DNA of 64,000 nt from Thermoplasma acidophilum DSM 1728 (GTDB taxonomy: Archaea > Thermoplasmatota > Thermoplasmata > Thermoplasmatales > Thermoplasmataceae): positions 1-64,000 of the forward strand of contig NC_002578.1 of the NCBI RefSeq assembly GCF_000195915.1, given 5' to 3'. The stretch's first letter is position 1; every line of letters begins with the position of its first letter. The position numbers were made by a program, and so were the translations under genes. This document shows positions 35,973-46,708 of the stretch, one piece after another. The notes under the pieces are model-generated. The model saw only the letters and a list, made by a program, of their open reading frames with translations, made no database searches and had not been told where the DNA came from.

Positions 35973-36437
35973 TTACGTTGAATTGCTGCTTTCTATTATG
36001 CCCACTATGCGCGAAGCTTCCTCTGGAAAGATTATTGCTTCCCCTGCATACGTGGAATTGTTGGCCCTTATCACAAAATCATGCGGAAACCTGAGAAATG
36101 ATTCATCGCCTATGACCAGAAATTTTATAGAAGTGGGAAAGCTTTTGAAACCTTCTATCAGAACTATATCCGCATCAAGTGAAGCGATCACCTCCCCGAT
36201 CTCCGTCCTTTTCCTTGTCAGCCTGTAGGTCATAGTTGGGGAAAGGCCTATTGTGTCGTAGGATCCTGCCTTCTCAGCCCTCCATGTGTCCTTTCCCTGG
36301 GTGTCAAGATCGAGATTGTCGTGCGGTATGTTCTTTATGTACGCTATCCTGTACTTTTCATGGAGGCGGCGTATGATCTCTTCGATCACCGTTGTCTTTC
36401 CGGATGATGAGGATCCGAAGAAAGAAAAGACCTTCAT
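35973..36437 (-). CDS. mobB: Molybdopterin-guanine dinucleotide biosynthesis protein MobB
   Basis: 154-residue P-loop protein with FFGSSSSGKTTVIEEI at the N terminus and IVLIEGFKSFPTSIKF, both typical of MobB. It is thought to help MobA attach GMP to molybdopterin, feeding enzymes such as the formate dehydrogenase-like protein encoded at 42.8 kb. The Walker A loop is slightly atypical (GSSSSGKTT) but usable. valS ends six bases upstream on the same strand, suggesting an operon. Confidence 0.9.
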   Translation of the reverse strand: MKVFSFFGSSSSGKTTVIEEIIRRLHEKYRIAYIKNIPHDNLDLDTQGKDTWRAEKAGSYDTIGLSPTMTYRLTRKRTEIGEVIASLDADIVLIEGFKSFPTSIKFLVIGDESFLRFPHDFVIRANNSTYAGEAIIFPEEASRIVGIIESSNST

Positions 36438-36443
36438 GGAACC

Positions 36444-38819
36444 TCACGGAAACACTGTAGCGTCAACAGCGTCTCCGTCAGCTATCTCCATGCTGTCTAT
36501 CCTGAGCATCCCGGAGAGCAGATCTCTGTATTTCTCTATCAGATCTTTTCTTCCTTTTACCGATGCTACCTTCACCCTGGTTCCAACGGACACCTTTGCT
36601 GCTGATTTTGCAGATCTTATCGCATCGATCACGCTGACAATGTATGAGACCTCCTCATTGGCATCGCTGTATCTGCGCTTCTCATCCGGCCAGGAATCCA
36701 CATGGATGCTGATCTTTCTTCCTGGAAAATCAATGGTCTGGTAGATCTCCTCGGCTATGAATGGCATTATTGGCGCATACGCCTTTGCCACATCCAGCAT
36801 GACCTTTGAAGCCGTATAAACAGTTTCATCCACCGTGTCATAGTCACCGGCTGCAGAAGCCTTCTGTATTATGGGCTTTATCATCTCCAGGTAATTGTCG
36901 CAGAACACGTTCCAGAAGAAGGTGTCCAGCGCGGTCCTTGCCTTTGAGACCTCATAGTTATCCATATGCGTGGTGATCGTTTCCATTATCCTGGAATCCT
37001 CCGTAAGTATCCATCTGTTCACTGGATGCTTCACATCTTCAAACAGGCGGATCTTACGATCGCCTTTCAGTATGTCGATGAGTTTCTTTGCGTTGTACAT
37101 CTTTATCACTGTTCTGCGGCCCCTGGTGAAGTCCTGATCCTTGATCCTTATGTCATCCCCCTGCGACACCGTAGAGGCCCAGAACCTGAGGGCATCAGCC
37201 CCGTATTTATCGATCATGCTGTATATGTCCACGATGTTCCCCTTGCTCTTGCTCATCTTCTCTCCGTACATATCGTAGACGTTTCCGCTGATCATTATCC
37301 TGAACCATGGTATCCTGTCGTCGTGGATCTTCGACCTGGCTATGGTTGTGAAGGCCCAGAATGATATGATGTCATGGCCCTGCCCCCTGAGATCCTCTGG
37401 ATAGTATTTATCGAAGAGGCCGAAGTGGGTCAGGGCAATCCTCGGCGTGAGGGATGATGTGGCCCATGTATCCATAACGTCCCTTTCAGGCACAAGGTTA
37501 GTTGAACCGCATCTGTCGCATTTCTTGGAAGGCTTCTGTATCCTTGGGTCAACTGGCAGTTCGCTCTCATCCGCATATACCGTATTGCCGCAATCAGCGC
37601 AGTACCATACTGGAAATGGAACACCGTAATAGCGCTGCCTGGAGATCAGCCAGTCCCATTTCAGGCCGTTTACCCAGTTCTCATATCTGACGCGCATGTA
37701 TTCCGGCGTCCACTCTATCTTTCTGCCGTTTTCAATGAAGGCGTCCTTCAAGTCAAGGTACTTTATGAACCACTGCTTCTCGATGAATATCTCTATGGGT
37801 GTTCCGCACCTCTCATGGGTGTTCACGGAGTGCTTTATGCTCTCCTCCTTGACCACATGGCCCCCTTCCCTGAGAATCTCTACTATCTTCTTCCTCGCAT
37901 CCGATATGCTCAGGCCTTTGAGCGGCCCAGCTTCCTCAGTCATCCTTCCGTCCTTGTCTATGCTGATCTTCAGTGGCAGGTTGTATTTCTTCCAGAGATC
38001 AAGGTCATTCTGGTCGCCGAATGTGCAGACCATCTCCGCTCCAGTTCCGAAGTTCATGTCAACGGAAGCATCGGCCATTATCCTTACGTGATTTCCGAAG
38101 ATCGGTACGGTAGCCTCCTTTCCGATCAGATCCCTGTATCTGGCGTCGTCAGGATTGACGAAAACAGCAACGCATGATCCGAGCATCTCAGGCCTGGTCG
38201 TTGCAATGGTAAGGGGCCTATCGCCAACGCTGAAGTTTATGTATACAAGCTTCGTGTGCATCTCCTGATCCTTCATCTCAATCTGCGAGATGGAGGTCTT
38301 GCAGGTTGGGCACCTTATGGATGGTGCGAGATCCCTGTAAACCCTGCCCTTCCTTACCAGATCCAGGAACATCGATTGCGAGATCCTTATGGATTCCGGA
38401 GAGCTGGTTACATAGTAGTCCTTGAAGTAACAGCTCATGCCTATGCGCTTCCAGCCCTCAAGGAGGCTTTTCTCGCTGGATTCGCTAATCTCCTTGCACA
38501 GCCTTATGAATTCCTCCACATTGCTGTCGCTTGGCTTTATTCCGGTTTCCTTCTCCACGTATCTTTCCGTTGGAAGGCCGTTGTCATCGAAGCCCCATGG
38601 AAAGAATACATGGTATCCGCGCATTCGTTTGTATCTAGCTATGAAATCTATATGAGGATATGAAAACGAGTGACCCATGTGCATTTTGCCGGATACCGTC
38701 GGTGGTGGGGTATCTATGGCAAAGACCTTATCGCGATCTGCTGGTTCGAACCTGTAAACATCCTTCTCGTCCCAGTACCTGATCCACTTTTCTTCCATCT
38801 GATTTACGTCTATATCCAT
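36444..38819 (-). CDS. valS: Valyl-tRNA synthetase
   Basis: 791-residue class I synthetase. The HIGH-type motif appears as MGHS in PPTVSGKMHMGHSF, followed by FPWGFDDNGLPTERYVEKE. The editing domain is in the middle (TIATTRPEMLGSCVAVFV), KMSKS is exact in GEKMSKSKGNIVD, and a zinc-type Cys set lies at CADCGN...CDRCGS. It is shorter than bacterial ValS (about 870-950) because the C-terminal coiled-coil arm is lacking, as in several archaea. Promoter region: AT-rich minus-strand sequence near 38840-38850. Confidence 0.96.
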   Translation of the reverse strand: MDIDVNQMEEKWIRYWDEKDVYRFEPADRDKVFAIDTPPPTVSGKMHMGHSFSYPHIDFIARYKRMRGYHVFFPWGFDDNGLPTERYVEKETGIKPSDSNVEEFIRLCKEISESSEKSLLEGWKRIGMSCYFKDYYVTSSPESIRISQSMFLDLVRKGRVYRDLAPSIRCPTCKTSISQIEMKDQEMHTKLVYINFSVGDRPLTIATTRPEMLGSCVAVFVNPDDARYRDLIGKEATVPIFGNHVRIMADASVDMNFGTGAEMVCTFGDQNDLDLWKKYNLPLKISIDKDGRMTEEAGPLKGLSISDARKKIVEILREGGHVVKEESIKHSVNTHERCGTPIEIFIEKQWFIKYLDLKDAFIENGRKIEWTPEYMRVRYENWVNGLKWDWLISRQRYYGVPFPVWYCADCGNTVYADESELPVDPRIQKPSKKCDRCGSTNLVPERDVMDTWATSSLTPRIALTHFGLFDKYYPEDLRGQGHDIISFWAFTTIARSKIHDDRIPWFRIMISGNVYDMYGEKMSKSKGNIVDIYSMIDKYGADALRFWASTVSQGDDIRIKDQDFTRGRRTVIKMYNAKKLIDILKGDRKIRLFEDVKHPVNRWILTEDSRIMETITTHMDNYEVSKARTALDTFFWNVFCDNYLEMIKPIIQKASAAGDYDTVDETVYTASKVMLDVAKAYAPIMPFIAEEIYQTIDFPGRKISIHVDSWPDEKRRYSDANEEVSYIVSVIDAIRSAKSAAKVSVGTRVKVASVKGRKDLIEKYRDLLSGMLRIDSMEIADGDAVDATVFP

Positions 38820-38920
38820 TCTGATTTGTAATTGAGAGACGCTTAATTAATTTACTTTGCCTTGGGTCGGTTCTCAATTTCATAAAGGCGATGCCCAGAC
38901 AATAATGGCATTGTCAAATG

Positions 38921-38930
38921 TTTTATATCA
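38921..38930 (+). promoter_or_regulatory. TATA-like box for nob1
   Basis: TTTTATATCA is centred 25 bases before ATG 38950 and decides that start: the frame is open upstream to 38857 but a leaderless mRNA would begin at 38950. Confidence 0.55.
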
Positions 38931-38949
38931 AGTATTGATAGCTTTAGGA

Positions 38950-39441
38950 ATGATATACGTCATAGACACCTCCGCCATAATCTCCAGGAATCTGAACCTT
39001 CTGGAGGGCGATCTGATGTTTCCGTCATCGGTGATAGGCGAGATAAAGAAGGGAAAGCTACGATACATGATAGACGTGCTGCTGCCGATGATAAGGGTGG
39101 CCAGCCCGGATCATGAATACCTGAAGATCGTGGAGGAGACAGCGGCGAAGACGGGGGATCTCATGAACCTGAGCCAGACGGACAAGGATGTTCTGGCGCT
39201 GGCGCTGCAGTATGACGCCACCATCGTAACAGATGACTATTCCATCCAAAACGTTGCATCGTACCTTAACCTTGGCTTCCTGAACGCAAATATAAAGCGC
39301 ATAGACAAGCAGATAGCCTGGATATACCGCTGCACTGGCTGCAAGAAGGTTTTTCCAGGGCCGGTGAAGGTGTGCGACATATGCGGGCATGAGGTGAAGA
39401 GGCATTACGACAAGAGAAAATCCATGATCAGAAAGGTCTAA
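38950..39441 (+). CDS. nob1: Nob1-type ribosome-maturation endonuclease (PIN + zinc ribbon)
   Basis: 163 residues. A PIN nuclease domain starts at once ([14 protein letters not shown]) with acidic residues in the conserved places (Asp in VIDTSA, Glu in IGEIKKGK, Asp in [12 protein letters not shown] and VTDDYS). A zinc ribbon ([19 protein letters not shown]) and a basic tail follow. Nob1 cuts the 3' end of 16S rRNA in pre-30S particles. The last four bases overlap the convergent DUF99 gene. Confidence 0.9.
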
Positions 39442-40055
39442 CGGCCAAGGATCTTTCCAACGAGATCCGCCAGCCTGATTGCTTCTGGAAATTTTCCCCG
39501 GATGGTATTTCTTGTTATTATTTCCTGGGCGCTCTGAGCATCGATTCCGGACAGATTCGCCATTATTATATAACCATTGTTTCTGATCTCAACCGGCTTC
39601 AGAGACCTCAGTATCCTGACCTTTTCCGGATCATCAAGGTGCTTTTCTATTGCGGCGATCATCCTCTCTACGCTTCCCCCCTGTTCAAATACAGAGATAA
39701 CCGGTACGCGGATCCGCTGATACAGTGCATCTATATCGCATATGTTGAAGCCGGCAAATGATATGCCGCTCATCATTATGATGCGTGCCACGCGACCTGT
39801 ATAGAGAAACAGGTTTTCTATTGCTCTGTTCACGTCATCTCCGTCTACCTGGATCTTTTCTTTTTCCATCATCTCTACGTATCCATCCATGCGCATCAGC
39901 ACGCCTACGAGATTGCTTTCGCGGTCTCCCCTTGAAAATGGAGAATCGTCTATGCCCAGTATCCTTATGCCACGCTTTATCTGCATTCTCCGCGGTCCAG
40001 GCTCGAATGGAAGGGAGAAGCCACTCTCCGGATAATCATCCCGGCCACCAATCAT
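39438..40055 (-). CDS. DUF99 family protein
   Basis: 205-residue member of the archaeal DUF99 family; the marks are [17 protein letters not shown] (about 27-43) and [14 protein letters not shown], with a central VPVISVF. DUF99 is thought related to endonuclease V (RNase H-like fold) from the position of the acidic residues, but no activity is established. Start 40055 overlaps the preceding gene by four bases (ATGA), which supports it over the internal Met at residue 24. Being convergent to nob1 by four bases, it is packed into an RNA-processing neighbourhood. Confidence 0.82.
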
Positions 40056-40342
40056 CTTGTCCTCCTGACTGAGTATCTTATCTCATGGCTTCTTGGAAAC
40101 TCCCTCTGATAGATCTCCTTGAATAATCTTTCGAAGTCATCCGTGGATGTATGATATTCGGCGCTCCTGAAGCCAAACTCCTTGATATTCAGTGAACCGT
40201 CCTCCGCCTTCATTATCTCTATTCCGCGATCCTTCTTGAAGGTCTTCATTTCTATTTCGTATCCGGGCTTGAGCTTCCTGATCATCGCTGATAGATCCCT
40301 TATGGCACCGGATGAAGATATCATCGGCATTGCAGCGATCAC
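40052..40342 (-). CDS. Hypothetical 96-residue protein coupled to DUF99
   Basis: Small mixed alpha/beta protein ([41 protein letters not shown]). The ATGA overlap with the DUF99 gene shows translational coupling. I recognise no family. It is basic overall, with a C terminus of SVRRTR, which would suit nucleic-acid binding; that is inference. Met residues at 5 and 7 are alternative starts. Confidence 0.6.
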
Positions 40343-40384
40343 CTGACGTTGCAGATAGGTATTGGAAAATAATAGCTGTTTTGA

Positions 40385-40516
40385 TCAGGCCATACTTTTT
40401 GTGTGTTCCGCGATCACATGATCCCTGCACTCATCCTCTGATCGGAAGGTGAGGCCGCAGAATGGGCACCTGTATTCTATGCGGCCGGATACCGCTATTC
40501 TGATGCACCCAGGCAT
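40385..40516 (-). CDS. 43-residue C2H2 zinc-finger mini-protein
   Basis: Minus-strand ATG at 40516 to TGA at 40385 encodes 43 residues that form one C2H2 finger: Cys17, Cys20, His33 and His38 (C-x2-C-x12-H-x4-H), in YRCPFCGLTFRSEDECRDHV and AEHTK. The hydrophobic core residues Phe24 and the Val/Ile before the second His fit the classic fold. The gene lies between the hypothetical partner of DUF99 and the SCP2-like gene. Small single-finger proteins of this kind are known in archaea but mostly uncharacterised. A DNA- or RNA-binding role is likely. Confidence 0.72.
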   Translation of the reverse strand: MPGCIRIAVSGRIEYRCPFCGLTFRSEDECRDHVIAEHTKSMA

Positions 40517-40636
40517 GTATGATAAAGCGCTTGCTCCAACAATACCCTATCGGATCTCCAAATCATTCCAAAAAAATGGTTTATATCTGAACTGCCAGTC
40601 GCTGAATCGGACACTGAAAGCGCCTGCTGAAGCGAA

Positions 40637-42587
<1,951 letters not shown>

Positions 42588-42752
42588 TTAAATTTTTCAA
42601 TTCTTACGAGAACCGTATTTGAGGCTATCCCGCACCATCACAATGCGCCTGTTGTTTATTAATTGCTGTGTTCTTTTTCAGCGTACAGAAATTCTGAGGG
42701 CAACTCGCGATCCGGTACGAATTAAATATATATTTATATGGATGAAGATAGG

Positions 42753-42766
42753 TTATCAGTTGATAA
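42753..42766. promoter_or_regulatory. Small palindrome upstream of the formate dehydrogenase operon
   Basis: TTATCAGTTGATAA has 6-base inverted arms around GT and lies 41 bases before the TATA-like box of the operon. Possible operator; the AT-rich context makes chance occurrence likely. Confidence 0.3.
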
Positions 42767-42806
42767 TCAATACGTATTACGCAGCATCTTCTGTCTGTTT
42801 CAGGAG

Positions 42807-42820
42807 AAATATATTTAAAT
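42807..42820 (+). promoter_or_regulatory. TATA-like box for the formate dehydrogenase operon
   Basis: AAATATATTTAAAT is centred about 27 bases before ATG 42841 and supports that start over the long upstream open frame (from 42619). A leaderless mRNA is expected. Confidence 0.55.
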
Positions 42821-42840
42821 CAAGACAGAATAGTAAGATC

Positions 42841-44850
42841 ATGACGCTAACTGTCTGCCCCTACTGCGGGACAGGCTGCCAGATTGAAGTAGATTATTCC
42901 GGCGATCATTACACGGTGCATGGTTATACAAGATCTGCAGTGAACGAGGGAAAGCTCTGCATAAAGGGATACCAGGGGCTTTCCTATGCGAGCTCGCATG
43001 ACAGGATAACCTCGCCCATGCTGAGAAGCGGTGACACATGGGTGAAGGTGAGCTGGGATGAGGCGATAGATTACGTTGTGAAAAGGCTGAAGGAGATAAG
43101 GGACAGGTACGGTCCGGACGCAATAGCATTCCAGGCGTCAGCCAAGTGCACGAACGAGGAAAACTACCTCCTTCAGAAGATAGCACGAATGATCGGAACG
43201 AACAATGTGGATCACTGTGCCAGAAGCTGCCACAGCTCCACGGTTGCCGGCCTGATAAGGACACTGGGAACTGCGGCTGCAACCGGATCCATTAAAAGCC
43301 TGAAGTCAACCCAGACCTTTTTTGTCATAGGATCGAACACAACGGAACAGCACCCAATAATAGGCACAACGATAATAAAGCAGAAAAAGGCGGGCAAAAA
43401 GCTCATAGTTGCTGATCCAAGGAGAACAAAGCTAGCATCCATAGCTGACGTCTTTCTCCAGTTCAAACCTGGTTCTGATGTCGCTCTCCTGAACTCCATG
43501 ATGTTCGTTATCCTGAAAAGGGGCCTGATAGATTCAGAGTTCATAAAGAGTAGGACAGAGGGATTTGAAGCATTTGCAGAGGAAATAGAAAAATACCCGC
43601 CTGAACTGACAGAACAGATCACCGGTGTGCCGCCGGATCTGGTTGAAAAGGCAGCGGAGATCTACGCTTCAAACAGGCCTTCAGCCATACTCTACGGCAT
43701 GGGCATAACGCAGCACATCCATGGAACGGAGAACGTTATGAGCGTTTCCAACCTTGCGCTGATGACCGGCAACCTTGGCAGATACGGTTCGGGCATATTT
43801 CCTCTCAGGGGCCAGAACAACGTCCAGGGTTCCAGCGATATGGGTGCGCTCTCCGAATTCTATCCAGGTTATGTCCCGCCAGATTCACCAGGCGTGGAGA
43901 AATTCGAGCGGATCTGGGAGGCGAAGCTCCCGAGGAAGGTTGGCCTCATGCTCTCAGAGATGTTCGATGCAGCCATAGATGGGCGCGTCAAGGCAATATA
44001 CCTGATGGGTGAGAATCCGGTGATAACGGAGGCAAACCTTTCAGATGTGGAAAGGGGCCTGAAGAATCTTGAGCTGTTCGTTGTACAGGATATTTTCATG
44101 ACGGACACGGCCAGATACGCACACGTTATACTTCCAGCCACATCAGCTCTGGAGAAGGAGGGCACATTCACCAACACCGAACGCCGGATACAGCGCGTCG
44201 TTCCTGTCAAAGATCCGCCCGGGGATGCCAGGCCGGACTGGTGGATACTCAGCCAGATCTATTCAAAGATCTTCGACAGGGAAGCGTACAGATCGCCTGA
44301 GGATATATTCAATGAGATACGCCTGGCAATCCCGAACTATTCTGGGGTCAGATACAGCGATCTGTATCCGGATGGGAAACAGTGGCCCATCAACGATCAG
44401 CATCCTGAAGGGGCAGAGATACTCCATGTCGATAAATTCGCCAGGGGGCTCGGTAGGTTCATGGCCATACCGTACAAATCGCCATCCGAATCGCCGGATG
44501 AAGAGTACCCCTTCATACTGACCACGGGCAGGAACTATTACCACTGGCATTCAGGCACCATGACGCGCCGCAGCGAAATACTGGAGAGGGAATCCCCCAA
44601 TCCGTATGTTGAAATAAGTGTCAACGACGCAAAGAAACTCTCGATAAGAAATGGCCAGACGATAACCATCGAATCAAGGCACGGATCCATAAAACTCCCG
44701 GCCATGGTGACATCGAAGATTCCGGATGGCATAGTGTTCGTGCCATTCCATTTCAAGGAAGCCAGGGTGAACCTGCTTGTGGGCGAAAACCTTGATCCGT
44801 ACTCAAAGATACCTGAATTCAAGGTGGTGGCCGTGAAGGTGAAAGCATGA
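42841..44850 (+). CDS. fdhA: Formate dehydrogenase-like molybdopterin oxidoreductase, catalytic subunit
   Basis: 669-residue bis-MGD enzyme of the DMSO reductase family. An N-terminal 4Fe-4S site is built by Cys6, Cys9, Cys13 and Cys40 (CPYCGTGC ... GKLCIKG). The metal ligand region DHCARSCHSSTVAGL has Cys130-His131 where E. coli FdhF has selenocysteine-His, so this is a Cys-type formate dehydrogenase homologue. Later segments GQNNVQGSSDMGAL and the C-terminal cofactor domain (FILTTGRNYYHWHSGTMT, RHGSIKLPAMVT) agree. No twin-arginine signal is present, so it is cytoplasmic. Translationally coupled to the next gene by a four-base overlap (ATGA). Substrate formate is likely but not certain. Confidence 0.88.
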   Translation: MTLTVCPYCGTGCQIEVDYSGDHYTVHGYTRSAVNEGKLCIKGYQGLSYASSHDRITSPMLRSGDTWVKVSWDEAIDYVVKRLKEIRDRYGPDAIAFQASAKCTNEENYLLQKIARMIGTNNVDHCARSCHSSTVAGLIRTLGTAAATGSIKSLKSTQTFFVIGSNTTEQHPIIGTTIIKQKKAGKKLIVADPRRTKLASIADVFLQFKPGSDVALLNSMMFVILKRGLIDSEFIKSRTEGFEAFAEEIEKYPPELTEQITGVPPDLVEKAAEIYASNRPSAILYGMGITQHIHGTENVMSVSNLALMTGNLGRYGSGIFPLRGQNNVQGSSDMGALSEFYPGYVPPDSPGVEKFERIWEAKLPRKVGLMLSEMFDAAIDGRVKAIYLMGENPVITEANLSDVERGLKNLELFVVQDIFMTDTARYAHVILPATSALEKEGTFTNTERRIQRVVPVKDPPGDARPDWWILSQIYSKIFDREAYRSPEDIFNEIRLAIPNYSGVRYSDLYPDGKQWPINDQHPEGAEILHVDKFARGLGRFMAIPYKSPSESPDEEYPFILTTGRNYYHWHSGTMTRRSEILERESPNPYVEISVNDAKKLSIRNGQTITIESRHGSIKLPAMVTSKIPDGIVFVPFHFKEARVNLLVGENLDPYSKIPEFKVVAVKVKA

Positions 44851-45767
44851 TATACGAACTCACCGGCGAAGATATGGAAGAGCTCTTCCGGAGGATATCA
44901 GAAGAGTACGAAACCTTCGGGGCAAAGGAAGATCTTGGAGAAGTGGTTTTCTCAAAAATATCATCTTTCAGCCAGGTATCGGAAAAGAAGAGCAGCTATT
45001 CACCGAAGGATTTTCTCATAAAGAGGTCGGAAAATGTTCTAGAAGTACCACGCGCCGAAAAGAAGGCGGTTTTTGGCGTTAAGAGCTGTGATCTTCGCGG
45101 CTTCCAGCTTATGGATCTGCAGATACTCAATAAAGATCCATTCTACACCGTCAGAAGGGAAAACACCATCTTTGTGAACTTTGTGTGCAACGAGATGTGC
45201 CCGGGGGGATTCTGCACCTCATTTGGCGGCCCGGTTCTTGATAAATTCGACATTCAGGTTATTCATATGGATGGGAGGTATTTTGTGCAGGCTGATGAGA
45301 AATATGCGAAGTTTCTGGAAGGATTCAAAGTATCAGAAGACCAGAACGTATTCTCAAAGCACTCTGAGGCTTTTCTGCAGCACTATGGAAGGCTAGAACT
45401 CAACAATATAGAGAAGAGGATGAAGTGGTCTTCGAAACTGTGGAATGAGTTTGCAAATTACTGCATATCATGCGGCGCCTGCAATTATTCCTGCCCAACA
45501 TGCTACTGCATAGACGTTTATGATGATGAGACTGGGCGAAAGAAGGAGTGGGATTCATGCATACTCGAAGGATTCACAAGGACGGCAGCCGGAAATGTGA
45601 GGCCAGATCTTTCAGACAGGCTCAGGCAGAGGTTCTACCACAAGTTCAAATACTACAGGCTCTCAAAGGGCGAATACCTGTGCACCGGGTGCAACAGATG
45701 CGTGGACGATTGCCCCGTTGATATTGATATAAAGGAGGTGATAACGCACGATTACGATAAAGAATGA
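44847..45767 (+). CDS. 4Fe-4S electron-transfer subunit (HydB/AsrA-like)
   Basis: 306 residues. The N-terminal two thirds resemble the beta subunits of Pyrococcus sulfhydrogenase and AsrA of anaerobic sulfite reductase, with AVFGVKSCDLRGFQLMD and FVNFVCNEMCPGGFCTSFG. The C-terminal third holds two ferredoxin-type clusters, CISCGACNYSCPTC and CTGCNRCVDDCP. Its role would be to pass electrons between the catalytic subunit and the flavin subunit encoded next. The start overlaps fdhA by four bases. Confidence 0.85.
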   Translation: MIYELTGEDMEELFRRISEEYETFGAKEDLGEVVFSKISSFSQVSEKKSSYSPKDFLIKRSENVLEVPRAEKKAVFGVKSCDLRGFQLMDLQILNKDPFYTVRRENTIFVNFVCNEMCPGGFCTSFGGPVLDKFDIQVIHMDGRYFVQADEKYAKFLEGFKVSEDQNVFSKHSEAFLQHYGRLELNNIEKRMKWSSKLWNEFANYCISCGACNYSCPTCYCIDVYDDETGRKKEWDSCILEGFTRTAAGNVRPDLSDRLRQRFYHKFKYYRLSKGEYLCTGCNRCVDDCPVDIDIKEVITHDYDKE

Positions 45768-45783
45768 GTATCGTCCTGAAAAA

Positions 45784-46539
45784 ATGAAGCCCATAAAGTT
45801 CAGGATGGAGACTGAAGACACCTACACAATGGTTTTTCAGAAGAAAACAGACTCGCATGCCGGCCAGTTCTACATGGTTTCCGTTGACGGTGTTGGCGAA
45901 TCGCCGATATCCGTAGCATCAGGCTACGGCAATCCGCTGACATTCTCCATAAAGGCCGTGGGATCGGTCACAAGATACATAATGGATCACAGAGACATCG
46001 AAATAGGACTTAGAGGGCCTTACGGAAATGAATGGCCGTGGAAAGGCGCGGACCACATAGTGGCCATAGCTGGAGGCATAGGCATACCTCCAATAAAGGC
46101 GCTGATAGAGGATATGGAATCCGAAGGAAACCTCGACGATCTGACCGTTCTCTATGGTGCGAGATCCCCAGGGGACATAGTTTACAAAAATGAGATCGAG
46201 GCATGGAAGAAGAAGCTGGATCTTCAAATAACTGTAGACAGCGGTGACGCCTCATGGAATGGACATGTGGGTGTTGTCACCACTCTGATACCGGGTGTGA
46301 AGAAATTCAATGGTGGCCGTGCATTTGTCATTGGACCACCCATAATGATGAAGTTCTCGGTTCAGGAACTCATAAAGCAGGGATTCAGGCCTGAGAACAT
46401 ATACCTGTCCCTTGAACGGAGGATGGAATGCGGCATAGGCGTTTGCGGGCACTGCAACCTTGGGCAATGGTATGTGTGCGAGGCCGGCCCAATATTCAGG
46501 TACTCGGATGTGATGAACGAACCTGAACTGTTTCTTTGA
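45784..46539 (+). CDS. FAD/NAD(P)-binding oxidoreductase subunit (HydG/AsrB-like)
   Basis: 251 residues of the ferredoxin-NADP reductase superfamily. An N-terminal FAD barrel (AGQFYMVSV, SPISVAS) is followed by the NAD(P) site GGIGIPPIKALIEDM and the segment TVLYGARSPGDIVYK. A C-terminal 2Fe-2S Cys set is in MECGIGVCGHCNLG plus a Cys at YVCEAGP. This is the gamma subunit pattern of sulfhydrogenase and AsrB. It lies 16 bases after the Fe-S subunit. The three together should form a soluble NAD(P)-linked formate dehydrogenase. Confidence 0.87.
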   Translation: MKPIKFRMETEDTYTMVFQKKTDSHAGQFYMVSVDGVGESPISVASGYGNPLTFSIKAVGSVTRYIMDHRDIEIGLRGPYGNEWPWKGADHIVAIAGGIGIPPIKALIEDMESEGNLDDLTVLYGARSPGDIVYKNEIEAWKKKLDLQITVDSGDASWNGHVGVVTTLIPGVKKFNGGRAFVIGPPIMMKFSVQELIKQGFRPENIYLSLERRMECGIGVCGHCNLGQWYVCEAGPIFRYSDVMNEPELFL

Positions 46540-46586
46540 AACTGAAGAGTGCGCCTCGTATTCATAGTGCGTAAAGGATCGTATAG

Positions 46587-46600
46587 CGATGACGTCATCG
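46587..46600. promoter_or_regulatory. 14-bp perfect palindrome upstream of the MFS permease
   Basis: CGATGACGTCATCG is a perfect palindrome centred on TGACGTCA, about 40 bases upstream of the TATA-like tract (46631-46651) of the next gene and 47 bases after the stop of the preceding one. Candidate operator for a dimeric regulator. Confidence 0.45.
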
Positions 46601-46630
46601 GCGGCTGCAGATAAATAGTCAAAATATGAG

Positions 46631-46651
46631 AATATATATCTATATATTATA
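46631..46651 (+). promoter_or_regulatory. TATA tract for the MFS permease
   Basis: A run of alternating A and T (AATATATATCTATATATTAT) ends six bases before ATG 46657. Its 5' half is about 22-26 bases before that ATG, so the mRNA probably starts close to the small leader ORF and not at the permease start. Confidence 0.5.
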
Positions 46652-46656
46652 TTGAG

Positions 46657-46689
46657 ATGAACCTTAACTATGCACTCCGAATATCCTAA
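46657..46689 (+). CDS. Possible 10-codon leader ORF
   Basis: ATG AAC CTT AAC TAT GCA CTC CGA ATA TCC TAA encodes MNLNYALRIS. The ATG is at the predicted 5' end of the permease mRNA, where archaeal ribosomes readily start. The stop is 19 bases before the permease ATG, which has its own GGAAGGA site. It may be an upstream regulatory ORF, or chance. Confidence 0.3.
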   Translation: MNLNYALRIS

Positions 46690-46708
46690 CTGATCTGAGG
46701 AAGGATAA

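Noticed and set aside
38688-38760. Apparent T-arm-like GGTTCGAACC inside valS
   Set aside because: No acceptor or anticodon stem around it; it is coding sequence.
38857-38949. Upstream start for nob1
   Set aside because: The residues before MIYVIDTSA are not PIN-like, and the TATA box at 38921 supports a leaderless start at 38950.
42619-42840. 74-residue N-terminal extension of the formate dehydrogenase subunit
   Set aside because: The extension lacks conserved residues, and the TATA-like box at 42807-42820 places the transcript start at 42841.
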